A DNA stretch of 12,113 nucleotides from positions 1-12,113 of the forward strand of contig UROS01000065.1 in the NCBI GenBank assembly GCA_900549445.1, given 5' to 3'. Source of the stretch: an uncultured Porphyromonadaceae bacterium. GTDB taxonomy: Bacteria; Bacteroidota; Bacteroidia; Bacteroidales; Muribaculaceae. The notes below the pieces were generated by a model. It made no database searches. It was not told the DNA's origin and worked only from the letters and a program-made list of their open reading frames with translations. The position numbers and the translations under genes were made by a program. Below, in pieces: positions 6,802 through 12,113 of this stretch; position 1 is the stretch's first letter; every line of letters begins with the position of its first letter.

Positions 6802-7755
6802 TTATTTCTGGAGCTCGGTGAGGCAGTCGAGCACGTTCTTTGCGATGCGATCGGCGAGGTGAGCCTCAGGGGCCTTGACGAATTTCTTTCCTGTGATGTG
6901 TTCGTAAAGCTCAATATAGCGCTCCGAGACCTCGAGACAGAATTCATCGGTCATTTCGGGCACTTTCTGACCCTCCTTGCCCATGAATCCGTGATCCATA
7001 AGCCATTCGCGCACGAATTCTTTCGAAAGCTGACGCTGCGGCTCGCCTTTGCGCAGACGCTCTTCGTAGCCGTCGGCATAGAAGTAGCGCGAAGAGTCGG
7101 GGGTGTGGATTTCGTCGATGAGAATCACCTTGCCGTCGCGCTTGCCGAACTCATATTTTGTGTCGACAAGTATAAGCCCTTTTTCAGCAGCCATTTCGGT
7201 GCCGCGTTTGAACAGCGCGCGGGTGTAGGCGGCCATCGTGTCGAACTCCTCGGCGGTTACAATGCCCTGGGCAATTGCTTCCTCGCGCGATATGTCCTCG
7301 TCGTGGCCGGCGTCGGCCTTGGTCGTAGGTGTGATTATGGGTTCGGGGAAACGCTGATTCTCTACCATTCCTTCGGGGAGTTTCACGCCGCAGATTTCAC
7401 GGACACCGTTCTTATATGCGCGCCATGCGCTGCCGGCGAGATATCCGCGGATAATCATTTCGAGGCGAAGGCCCTCGCAGCGGTAACCGACAGTTACCAT
7501 CGGATCGGGTACGGCAATCTTCCAGTTAGGCACGATATCGGCGGTAGCATCTAAGAATGTAGCCGCTATCTGATTGAGAGCCTGCCCCTTGTAGGGAATG
7601 CCCTTGGGAAGGATAACGTCGAATGCCGAAATTCGGTCTGTGGCGATCATTACGATAATGTCGTCGCTGATAGTGTAGACGTCGCGTACTTTGCCGTGAT
7701 AAACGGCGGTCTGACCGGGGAATTTGAAGTCGGTATGAACCAATGTTGAAGCCAT
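6802..7755 (-). CDS. purC: Phosphoribosylaminoimidazole-succinocarboxamide synthase (SAICAR synthetase)
   Basis: A 317-residue enzyme of purine synthesis that joins CAIR and aspartate with ATP to give SAICAR. Recognisable elements are the ATP-binding GKVRDVY (21-27), ATDRISAFDV, the substrate loop IIRGYLAGSAWRAY, LVDTKYEFGK and DEIHTPDSSRYFY. The length is that of the longer form with a C-terminal extension seen in Bacteroidetes, compared with about 240 residues in E. coli. The protein is cytoplasmic. It is the first gene of the purC-menG-phosphatase-cdd run, with a consensus -7 box about 27 bp upstream of the ATG. The resulting leader of roughly 20 nt leaves no room for a purine riboswitch. 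Linking purC to menG is a common arrangement in this order, as far as I recall. Confidence 0.97.
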   Translation of the reverse strand: MASTLVHTDFKFPGQTAVYHGKVRDVYTISDDIIVMIATDRISAFDVILPKGIPYKGQALNQIAATFLDATADIVPNWKIAVPDPMVTVGYRCEGLRLEMIIRGYLAGSAWRAYKNGVREICGVKLPEGMVENQRFPEPIITPTTKADAGHDEDISREEAIAQGIVTAEEFDTMAAYTRALFKRGTEMAAEKGLILVDTKYEFGKRDGKVILIDEIHTPDSSRYFYADGYEERLRKGEPQRQLSKEFVREWLMDHGFMGKEGQKVPEMTDEFCLEVSERYIELYEHITGKKFVKAPEAHLADRIAKNVLDCLTELQK

Positions 7756-7781
7756 AATTCGTTCGATTTAGGAATTTGCCG

Positions 7782-7789
7782 CAAAGTTA
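7782..7789 (-). promoter_or_regulatory. -7 promoter box of purC
   Basis: On the minus strand this reads TAACTTTG, an exact TAnnTTTG match, with its downstream edge 26 bp from the purC ATG. A weak T-rich -33 candidate lies about 18 nt further upstream (7808-7814). The predicted leader is about 20 nt. Confidence 0.7.
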
Positions 7790-7819
7790 ACCATTTTTCG
7801 GGAAACGGCGAAAACTCAA

Positions 7820-7991
7820 CTGATTTATAAAATATGTTAATTCAGCGCGATGCCCGAACCATCTCCGTGCCGTTGTCGTTTTCTTAGTACGAGAAGGCAT
7901 TTTGCTGGCGTTATTAAAAAGCCGTGTCATACAGAAACGATTTACCTTCTCCGTCCGCCTGGAACCCTCCGGTTCCGGGCGGGCTCTTTTT
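7820..7991 (+). ncRNA. Possible unannotated plus-strand RNA between purC and upp
   Basis: The 277-bp gap between two minus-strand genes contains no credible ORF but ends, on the plus strand, in a very good intrinsic terminator (7953-7991). Upstream, GAGAAGG (7891-7897) pairs with CCTTCTC (7945-7951), extendable by two base pairs past a bulge, and encloses CTG/CAG and TTT/AAA pairings, giving a long irregular hairpin. A further stem lies at 7820-7845 (CTGATTTA with TAATTCAG, one mismatch). No clear TAnnTTTG promoter is seen on this strand. A weak option is TTG 7873-7875 with GCATTTTG at 7897-7904, which would give an RNA of only about 80 nt. Shared-family candidates such as 6S RNA or another Bacteroidales small RNA cannot be confirmed by eye. 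The 5' end given here is a guess. Confidence 0.3.
7953..7991 (+). terminator. Intrinsic terminator oriented against both neighbouring genes
   Basis: A 14-bp stem (7953-7966 with 7971-7984, two G-U pairs) has a CTCC tetraloop and is followed immediately by TCTTTTTC. On the minus strand the stem is followed by a mixed sequence with no T-run, so it would work poorly for upp. Its strength and orientation imply transcription along the plus strand. Confidence 0.75.
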
Positions 7992-8032
7992 CAGGAGGGC
8001 CGTAAACCGGGCGTTGCTCGGCGCCGGAATTG

Positions 8033-8686
8033 CTATTCCTTGATTCCGTATGCGAGATCGCCGGCGTCGCCGAGACCGGGCACAATATAGGAGTGGGCGT
8101 TGATTTCGTCGTCGATCGCGCCTACCCATACCGTCGTCTTGTCGGAGGGGAATGTCGACTTTATATATTCAACCGCCACTTTCGAGGCTATGATGGATGC
8201 CACGTGGATATGGGCCGGCTCACCTTTTGTAAGGAGCGCACGGTAGCTCAGTTCCATCGAGGCTCCGGTGGCAAGCATCGGATCGGCTATTATCAGGGTC
8301 TTTCCGTCGATGCGCGGTGAGGCTATGTATTCGATAAACACGTCGAAGTTCTCTTTTTCGCGATATTTCCGGTAGGCCGACACGAAGGCGTTCTGCGCAT
8401 GGTCGAAATAATCCTGAAATCCCTTGTGGAAAGGGATTCCGGCGCGGAAAATAGTAGCGAGCACAATCTGCTCGTCGAGCACGTGGCATTTCGCCGTGTC
8501 GAGCGGCGTGACTACCTCCTCCACCTTATAGGTGAGGCGCTTGGATATCTCATACGCCATAATCTCGCCGATGCGCTCGAGATTACGGCGGAAACGCAGC
8601 ATGTCTTTCTGTACATTCACATCGCGCAGTTCGCTCATATACTGGCTGACGAGCGAAGGCGACGAGTCGAAATTGATTATTTCCAT
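8033..8686 (-). CDS. upp: Uracil phosphoribosyltransferase
   Basis: A 217-residue cytoplasmic salvage enzyme that makes UMP from uracil and PRPP. The PRPP-binding loop is IIADPMLATGASM (132-144), and the C-terminus carries the uracil-binding VPGLGDAGDLAYG. RAGIPFHKGF (81-90) stands where many bacterial enzymes have an RAGL-type loop, so this belongs to the slightly divergent Bacteroidetes branch. Sequence support for the activity is nonetheless good. The gene follows the cytidylate-kinase-like gene by 20 bp and is the last of that operon. With cdd further downstream it completes a route from cytosine nucleosides, through uridine and uracil, to UMP, if a uridine phosphorylase exists elsewhere. 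Confidence 0.92.
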   Translation of the reverse strand: MEIINFDSSPSLVSQYMSELRDVNVQKDMLRFRRNLERIGEIMAYEISKRLTYKVEEVVTPLDTAKCHVLDEQIVLATIFRAGIPFHKGFQDYFDHAQNAFVSAYRKYREKENFDVFIEYIASPRIDGKTLIIADPMLATGASMELSYRALLTKGEPAHIHVASIIASKVAVEYIKSTFPSDKTTVWVGAIDDEINAHSYIVPGLGDAGDLAYGIKE

Positions 8687-8706
8687 ATAATTATGCGGTT
8701 TTTTAC

Positions 8707-9354
8707 TTATAGATCGAGCCTTTTGCGGATGTATTCCACCACGATACCGGCAATATCCTCCATCGGCATTTTCGAGGAGTCGACGGTGAGGTCGTAAGAG
8801 GCAGAGTGCCCCCAGGTCTTGTCGGTATAGAAGTTGTAGAAATCCGCACGCAGGCGGTTGGTTTTCTCGGCAAGAGCCTTTGCTTTGGAGCGGTCGGCCA
8901 CATCGGCGCGGGCCGTTATGCGGTCAACGCACGCTTCCATCGGAGCATGGACGAAAATATTGACGCAGCGGGGATTGTCGCGCAGGATATAGTCGGCACT
9001 GCGTCCTACCACCACAAACGATTTTTCCCGTATGGTTGCAAGCAGAAAATCGCTGAGCGACTTATAGAGTCCGTCGCCGCTTATTGCCGAGGAGCCGGTA
9101 TAGTATGCCATCGGCGAGAAACCCATTGAGAATGAGAAAAGTCCGTTGAGAAACGTCGGGAACCGTTCGTCGTTTTTCTCGAAAAACTCCGGGTTGACGC
9201 CGGCCAGACGAGCCGATTCTATCAGGAGTTCCTTATCGTAATAATCAATACCGAGCCGCGAGGCTATCAGGCGTCCGAGTTCGCGTCCGCCGCTTCCGAA
9301 CTGCCGTCCGATGGTGATGGCAAACGGTGCCGGTTCTTTTTTTCCGTCAGCCAT
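8707..9354 (-). CDS. Cytidylate kinase-like family protein
   Basis: A 215-residue P-loop NMP-kinase-like protein. The N-terminal loop GRQFGSGGRELG (16-27) replaces the classical Walker A and is the hallmark of the cytidylate-kinase-2/cytidylate-kinase-like family. IDYYDKELL, the strand VVVGRSADYIL (113-123) and the Arg-rich lid region ending YNFYTDKTWG also fit. Family members are assumed to phosphorylate nucleoside monophosphates, but activity on CMP is unproven for this branch, and the housekeeping Cmk is usually a separate gene. Its ATG follows the nuclease stop codon with no intervening base, so translation is coupled. Adjacent upp and the secreted nuclease support a nucleotide-salvage role. 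It is probably cytoplasmic: no signal peptide is seen. Confidence 0.88.
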   Translation of the reverse strand: MADGKKEPAPFAITIGRQFGSGGRELGRLIASRLGIDYYDKELLIESARLAGVNPEFFEKNDERFPTFLNGLFSFSMGFSPMAYYTGSSAISGDGLYKSLSDFLLATIREKSFVVVGRSADYILRDNPRCVNIFVHAPMEACVDRITARADVADRSKAKALAEKTNRLRADFYNFYTDKTWGHSASYDLTVDSSKMPMEDIAGIVVEYIRKRLDL

Positions 9355-10404
9355 TTATCTGCGTTCTTTTATGAGAAACACCTCGGTAGGAAAATGGTCG
9401 GAGTAGCCGTTCAAGAACACGCCTCCCGAATAGGTGCGCAGCGGATAGCCCTGACGCTGACCGGTGTCGCTCTTGAGGAAATCGAAGTTGTTTACCTGAC
9501 ATTTCCAGTAGTGCAACCCGTCGGTATTGTCTTCGAGCAAAGTTCCCGACACGATTATCTGGTCGAAAAGATTCCACTGACCCTTGTAGGCGAGAGTGCC
9601 GATTCCCTTGTCGAGCATCTTCCACCAGGGATTGTAAAAGCCGTGGAGCTGGGCTTTGTCGGCGTCGCGCACGGCTCCGAGACTAACTGCGCACGATTTG
9701 TCCTGCGGATCGTCATTAAGGTCACCCATCACAATCACGCCCTGGTTCGGACGTATGGCCCAGAGGGAGTCGGCTATATGCTTGCTCAGTGCTCCCGCAG
9801 CCTCGCGGAGATAGCTCGACTGCTCCTGTCCGCCCAGACGCGACGGCCAGTGGTTGACTATGACGCTGATGGTGTCGCCGCCGAGTATGCCGGTTACACA
9901 CATCTGGTCGCGGGTGCGGAACGTAGGATTACCTTCTATGGTGAGCGTATGGTTCGTCACGTTGAGCACCTTGAAGAAACGGGGATTGTAGAGAAGTCCC
10001 ACATCCACGCCGCGGCGGTCGGGCGAGTCGTGGTGAACAACCTGAAGCATCCATTTTTTTATAGGATCGGCTTTCACCAGATCGTCGAGCACCGACTTGT
10101 TCTCTATCTCCGAAACGCCGAGAATCGCCGGCCCCATAGGAGTGGTTTTGGTGGTCATCTGCGAGATACAGTACGCGAGATTATTGATCTTGCTCCAGTA
10201 CTTCTCGGCGTTCCACTGGCGCGCGCCCTTAGGCGAGAACTCAAGATCGTATTTACCGTTGTTATTGATAGTGTCGAAGAGATTCTCAAGGTTGTAGAAA
10301 CCGACGCCGAACACTAAAAATTGCTTCGAAGCGTCTTTTTTCTGGGCTAAAGCACCCGTGCATACGAGCACACAAACGAGTAAAGTAAGGAAGTATTTTC
10401 TCAT
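9355..10404 (-). CDS. Secreted endonuclease/exonuclease/phosphatase (EEP/DNase I fold) protein
   Basis: A 349-residue protein from ATG 10404, with an N-terminal signal peptide (MRKYFLTLLVCVLVCTGALA, cleavage likely before QKKD) and no lipobox, so it should be exported to the periplasm or beyond. The catalytic set of the DNase I-like fold is complete: YNLENLFD (37-44), the metal-binding Glu in GVSEIEN (96-102), NHWPSR (184-189), GDLNDDP (227-233) and the catalytic His in YSDHFP (334-339). Substrates of the fold range from DNA and RNA to phospholipids and inositol phosphates, so nuclease activity is inference. The frame is open to an ATG at 10443, but that adds 13 residues before the signal peptide and lies next to the predicted transcription start, so 10404 is preferred. 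Its stop codon abuts the kinase-like gene start. Confidence 0.9.
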   Translation of the reverse strand: MRKYFLTLLVCVLVCTGALAQKKDASKQFLVFGVGFYNLENLFDTINNNGKYDLEFSPKGARQWNAEKYWSKINNLAYCISQMTTKTTPMGPAILGVSEIENKSVLDDLVKADPIKKWMLQVVHHDSPDRRGVDVGLLYNPRFFKVLNVTNHTLTIEGNPTFRTRDQMCVTGILGGDTISVIVNHWPSRLGGQEQSSYLREAAGALSKHIADSLWAIRPNQGVIVMGDLNDDPQDKSCAVSLGAVRDADKAQLHGFYNPWWKMLDKGIGTLAYKGQWNLFDQIIVSGTLLEDNTDGLHYWKCQVNNFDFLKSDTGQRQGYPLRTYSGGVFLNGYSDHFPTEVFLIKERR

Positions 10405-10451
10405 AATCTCATAATTTTTCAGTGGAATCAGAATATGTTTCATTCAGAGCG

Positions 10452-10481
10452 TAAAATTAGCGATTTTTTTCGCAACTCAAA
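10452..10481 (-). promoter_or_regulatory. Promoter of the nuclease-kinase-upp operon
   Basis: Read on the minus strand: TTTG (10481-10478), an 18-nt spacer, then TAATTTTA (10459-10452), one mismatch from TAnnTTTG. Transcription would start near 10445. This gives about 40 nt of leader before ATG 10404 and supports that start over 10443. Confidence 0.55.
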
Positions 10482-10492
10482 GCAATCGGTGC

Positions 10493-10511
10493 AAAAAATC
10501 CTGAACAGGAC
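10493..10511 (-). terminator. Weak intrinsic terminator after the WYL regulator
   Basis: On the minus strand TCCTGTTCAGGA forms a 4-5 bp stem followed by TTTTTT (10498-10493). It is short but correctly placed about 25 bp after the stop codon, and it separates the regulator from the nuclease promoter. Confidence 0.45.
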
Positions 10512-10514
10512 GAT

Positions 10515-10536
10515 TTCTTTTGGCTTTCTTTTGGCT
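10515..10536. repeat. Perfect tandem duplication of an 11-bp unit
   Basis: The unit TTCTTTTGGCT occurs twice back to back (10515-10525 and 10526-10536) and runs exactly up to the stop codon of the WYL gene. It is probably a slippage-type duplication in the 3' untranslated region. Confidence 0.8.
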
Positions 10537-11444
10537 TATTTCTGTCCGTAGTTGGCCAGCGACTGGCGCAGCGACTCCACCACCATTGCCCGCAGTTCCG
10601 TGGGAGCAATCACGGTCACCGACGGCCCCATCGAGAGGATTTCCTGCACGAAGTCGGGGGTCAGCCGCAGCCGGTAGGTGAACACCGGATACTCTCCTCC
10701 GGCCTCCTCGCGCTGCGAATGGTGGAGCGGCAACGCGCGGAGGTATTTTGCCTGACGGCTGTCGGTCCGCAACCTCACCTCGCGGGTTTCCCCGTGGGAA
10801 AACACCACTCCGAACGCATCTCTTACGAAGGCGCGGCTGTCGAAGTCGTCGGGAATGCGGTACGTTGTGCCCTCGTCTACGGTCAGGTCGCTCATGCGGT
10901 CGAGGGCGTAGGTCTTTATGGTGTCCTCGCGCGTGTTGCGGCCCGTCACATACCAGCGCTGGCGGAAAATCTTAAGAAAATAAGGTTCAAGCACTACCCC
11001 CGGCGTGGGATTGACGCGGGTGTAGGGGTGATATGCGAAGGTTATGGGATGAAAATCGCGCAGCGCAGCCGTAACCGGACTCAGATAAAGCCGCGCCGAC
11101 GGCACGTCCTCAAGGAAAATACGGTCTGCTACCACGTCCATGTTCGACAGCACGTCCGACATTGCCGCAGAGTTCAGAATCCAGTCGGAAAGACTTTCGC
11201 GGTTGGCGTCGCTTCCCGATGAGTCGATATAATATTCAAAAGTGGCGGGATTGCATTCAATGTTGATTTTAAAAAGTTCTTCAATGGCATTCCGGTAATT
11301 GTAAAAGGTACGGCGCGGCAGCGGACTGCCGTCGCTGAAAGGAGACTGCATCCAGAGCCGGTTCAGGCGGTCGCGCGAAATCGTGCCGTGTCGGCGGATT
11401 GTGTCTACGAGCCATACGTAGCGGTTGAGAAGATTTTTCGACAT
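10536..11444 (-). CDS. WYL-domain transcriptional regulator
   Basis: A 302-residue protein. The N-terminus (residues about 5-72) reads as a winged helix-turn-helix: RRHGTISRDRLNRLW, then PRRTFYNYRNAIEEL as the likely recognition helix. Residues about 130-190 match a WYL domain (HPITFAYHPYT, LEPYFLKIFRQRWYVTGRN, IKTYALDRM). The eponymous motif is WYV at 164-166 instead of WYL. A C-terminal WCX-like domain covers about 200-300. WYL proteins sense nucleic-acid or nucleotide-like ligands and regulate defence, DNA-damage or metabolic genes; the ligand here is unknown. It is monocistronic by position, with its own -7 box upstream and a weak terminator after it. It diverges from the predicted structured-RNA transcript at 11590, which makes that transcript an obvious target candidate. 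Confidence 0.9.
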   Translation of the reverse strand: MSKNLLNRYVWLVDTIRRHGTISRDRLNRLWMQSPFSDGSPLPRRTFYNYRNAIEELFKINIECNPATFEYYIDSSGSDANRESLSDWILNSAAMSDVLSNMDVVADRIFLEDVPSARLYLSPVTAALRDFHPITFAYHPYTRVNPTPGVVLEPYFLKIFRQRWYVTGRNTREDTIKTYALDRMSDLTVDEGTTYRIPDDFDSRAFVRDAFGVVFSHGETREVRLRTDSRQAKYLRALPLHHSQREEAGGEYPVFTYRLRLTPDFVQEILSMGPSVTVIAPTELRAMVVESLRQSLANYGQK

Positions 11445-11470
11445 GATGGGTTACCTGTTGTTTTCTGCTT

Positions 11471-11478
11471 CAAAATTA
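11471..11478 (-). promoter_or_regulatory. -7 promoter box of the WYL regulator
   Basis: On the minus strand this is TAATTTTG, an exact TAnnTTTG match, 26 bp upstream of ATG 11444. The -33 element is weak. The predicted leader is about 20 nt. Confidence 0.65.
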
Positions 11479-11527
11479 CAGCGGGATTGTGCTAAAATCA
11501 GACACACAGCTGTTAATTATTCTTAAT

Positions 11528-11574
11528 TTAATGGTTTTAACATACCAATGTTTGCAATTTTCGCAAATTAATGG
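11528..11574. promoter_or_regulatory. Possible operator: TTAATGG direct repeat in the divergent intergenic region
   Basis: TTAATGG occurs at 11528-11534 and 11568-11574, 40 bp apart, close to four helical turns. The second copy ends one base before the plus-strand -7 box. TTTGC (11551-11555) and GCAAA (11563-11567) form an inverted repeat overlapping the -33 element. These could bind a regulator, but the region is AT-rich and chance is possible. Confidence 0.2.
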
Positions 11575-11583
11575 CTAATTTTG
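11551..11583 (+). promoter_or_regulatory. Strong Bacteroidetes-type promoter pointing right
   Basis: TTTG (11551-11554), a 21-nt spacer, then TAATTTTG (11576-11583) is an exact match to the Bacteroidetes consensus. Transcription should begin near 11588-11592. It diverges from the WYL regulator promoter. Confidence 0.75.
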
Positions 11584-11745
11584 TACTGAAGTGAGCAAAA
11601 AGTTTCAATTTAGGTATTCTACGTTAGTTCATAACACGGAAACTTAAGAGTATTGCTATAAAAGGTTCGGTTTCGTCTGCTTCACGGCAGACCGGAGTAT
11701 GCGATTTTGCCGGGATATTGTTCGCCTGATGGACAGAGTTTGTTC

Positions 11746-11949
11746 ATGCCGGTGTCCGGCGCGAAAAAAGTGCATACATTCATATGCTCTTCCCTTTTAC
11801 AGAAATACAGACCCGATGCTCCTTGCGGCGGCAGGCTCTTCCATGACCATCCGCCTTTGGTATTGATAATTGATGTGAATCAACTATATATAAAAGATGT
11901 TCAACAAATAGCAAATCAATTAGGGGACGTGTTCCCCGACAATGATTAG
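11746..11949 (+). CDS. Doubtful small ORF (67 residues) inside the predicted transcript
   Basis: The frame is open from 11662 to a TAG at 11949. The first ATG is 11746, giving MPVSGAKKVHTF at the start and VLIIDVNQLYIKDVQQ near the end. The last 30 codons are AT-richer than the rest of the window and read as plausible alternating hydrophobic and polar residues; the first half does not look protein-like. I recognise no family. A second frame from ATG 11699 gives a 55-residue Arg/Cys-rich peptide ending at 11866. Either could be a genuine small protein, a gene relic, or chance within an RNA gene. Confidence 0.15.
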   Translation: MPVSGAKKVHTFICSSLLQKYRPDAPCGGRLFHDHPPLVLIIDVNQLYIKDVQQIANQLGDVFPDND

Positions 11950-11987
11950 TCTAACTTCCTATCAGCGCCGGCAAAACCGGCACTGCA

Positions 11988-12026
11988 AAGAGAGCTGCTT
12001 CGTGAGAAGCGGCTCTCTTGTGTTTT
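11988..12026 (+). terminator. Strong intrinsic terminator
   Basis: A 14-bp stem (11988-12001 with 12006-12019, one G-U pair) has a GTGA tetraloop and is followed by GTGTTTTC. A smaller hairpin (11967-11981) stands just before it. It closes the transcript begun near 11590. Confidence 0.8.
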
Positions 12027-12092
12027 CTATCGGGGAAACAGAAAGTATTTGTGGGTCTATGTAAAAAGACGGTTGTTAAAAATATCCTTAAA

Positions 12093-12105
12093 GCCCTGGA
12101 AGGGC
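12093..12105. repeat. Short palindrome at the window edge, REP-like
   Basis: GCCCT (12093-12097) and AGGGC (12101-12105) flank a GGA loop. From 12040 to the end no ORF is seen. The motif resembles small dispersed palindromes I associate with intergenic repeats in this order, but a single copy at a cut edge is weak evidence. Confidence 0.3.
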
Positions 12106-12113
12106 GATGTCTC

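Larger units (their letters stand above)
11590..12027 (+). ncRNA. Candidate structured RNA or small-peptide transcript of about 440 nt
   Basis: The stretch is bounded by the consensus promoter at 11551-11583 and the strong terminator at 11988-12019. The interior holds many simple hairpins: AAGTTTC/GAAACTT (11600-11606 with 11639-11645), GTCTGC/GCAGAC (11675-11680 with 11687-11692), ATGGACA/TGTTCAT (11729-11735 with 11741-11747), followed directly by GCCGG/CCGGC (11748-11752 with 11756-11760), GCATA/TATGC (11772-11776 with 11783-11787), TTGAT/ATCAA (11870-11883), GGGGA/TCCCC (11923-11937) and GCCGG/CCGGC (11967-11981). I could not match it to tmRNA, RNase P, SRP or 6S cores by eye. Small ORFs are present but none is convincing. 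Individual 5-bp stems can arise by chance; the promoter-terminator frame is the firmer evidence. Confidence 0.45.

Noticed and set aside
6105..6821. 238-codon open frame on the plus strand
   Set aside because: Antisense to menG; His/Arg/Val-rich shadow composition.
6795..6947. N-terminal extension of menG
   Set aside because: Overlaps the 3' end of purC; its residues are antisense shadow sequence, and family length fits ATG 6794.
6775..7554. 259-codon open frame on the plus strand
   Set aside because: Lies opposite purC, which is clearly real; it has no promoter or family features.
7902..8090. 62-codon plus-strand ORF across the purC-upp gap
   Set aside because: Runs through the terminator hairpin and into antisense of upp; not a credible protein.
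9394..10317. 307-codon open frame on the plus strand
   Set aside because: Fully antisense to the EEP-fold gene, whose catalytic motifs are intact; the plus translation has no recognisable domain. It is a shadow of GC-rich coding DNA.
10719..11222. 167-codon open frame on the plus strand
   Set aside because: Antisense to the WYL regulator, with no domain features.
11590..12027. Identity as tmRNA, RNase P RNA, SRP RNA or 6S RNA
   Set aside because: None of the conserved cores I know for these RNAs is visible; I therefore left it unnamed.
1..12113. CRISPR arrays, tRNA or rRNA genes, complete insertion sequences
   Set aside because: No regularly spaced repeats, cloverleaf signatures, rRNA motifs or transposase frames were found on reading both strands.

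Overview
The window looks like a chromosomal segment of a Bacteroidota member, most likely order Bacteroidales. A Muribaculaceae-like relative would fit the fairly high GC. The evidence is Bacteroidetes-type promoter boxes (TAnnTTTG, with TTTG about 18-21 nt upstream), starts without Shine-Dalgarno sequences, a Bacteroidetes-style LptE lipoprotein next to SecG, a UbiE/MenG-type methyltransferase and the long form of PurC. The species call is inference; no rRNA or tRNA gene is present.

Left half (about 1-5069, all on +): an envelope and export block. It holds the 3' end of one FKBP-type prolyl isomerase, a complete lipoprotein FKBP paralogue, a strong terminator, then lptE, a TPR-like hypothetical gene, secG with its own probable internal promoter, and an MsbA-like ABC exporter. 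The shared theme is export and assembly of outer-membrane components: periplasmic folding, LPS transport, Sec translocation and lipid flipping.

Middle and right (5085-11444, all on -), read right to left: a WYL-domain regulator, a secreted endonuclease/exonuclease/phosphatase (EEP)-fold nuclease, a cytidylate-kinase-like protein and upp, in compact order. After a 277-bp gap come purC, menG/ubiE, a low-molecular-weight tyrosine phosphatase and cytidine deaminase. Nuclease, CMP-kinase-like protein, uracil phosphoribosyltransferase and cytidine deaminase together suggest pyrimidine salvage, perhaps fed by nucleic acid degraded outside the cytoplasm.

Two gene-poor stretches are the most interesting. 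(1) 11445-12113 lies divergent from the WYL regulator. It has a consensus + strand promoter (TTTG-N21-TAATTTTG) and, about 400 nt later, a 14-bp terminator hairpin with a T-rich tail. In between is no convincing gene but a run of small hairpins, so it looks like a stand-alone structured RNA or a tiny-protein transcript. (2) 7756-8032, between purC and upp, carries a 14-bp intrinsic terminator pointing along +, although both neighbouring genes are on -. This implies an unannotated + strand RNA. No CRISPR array, tRNA, rRNA, complete insertion sequence or integrase was seen.
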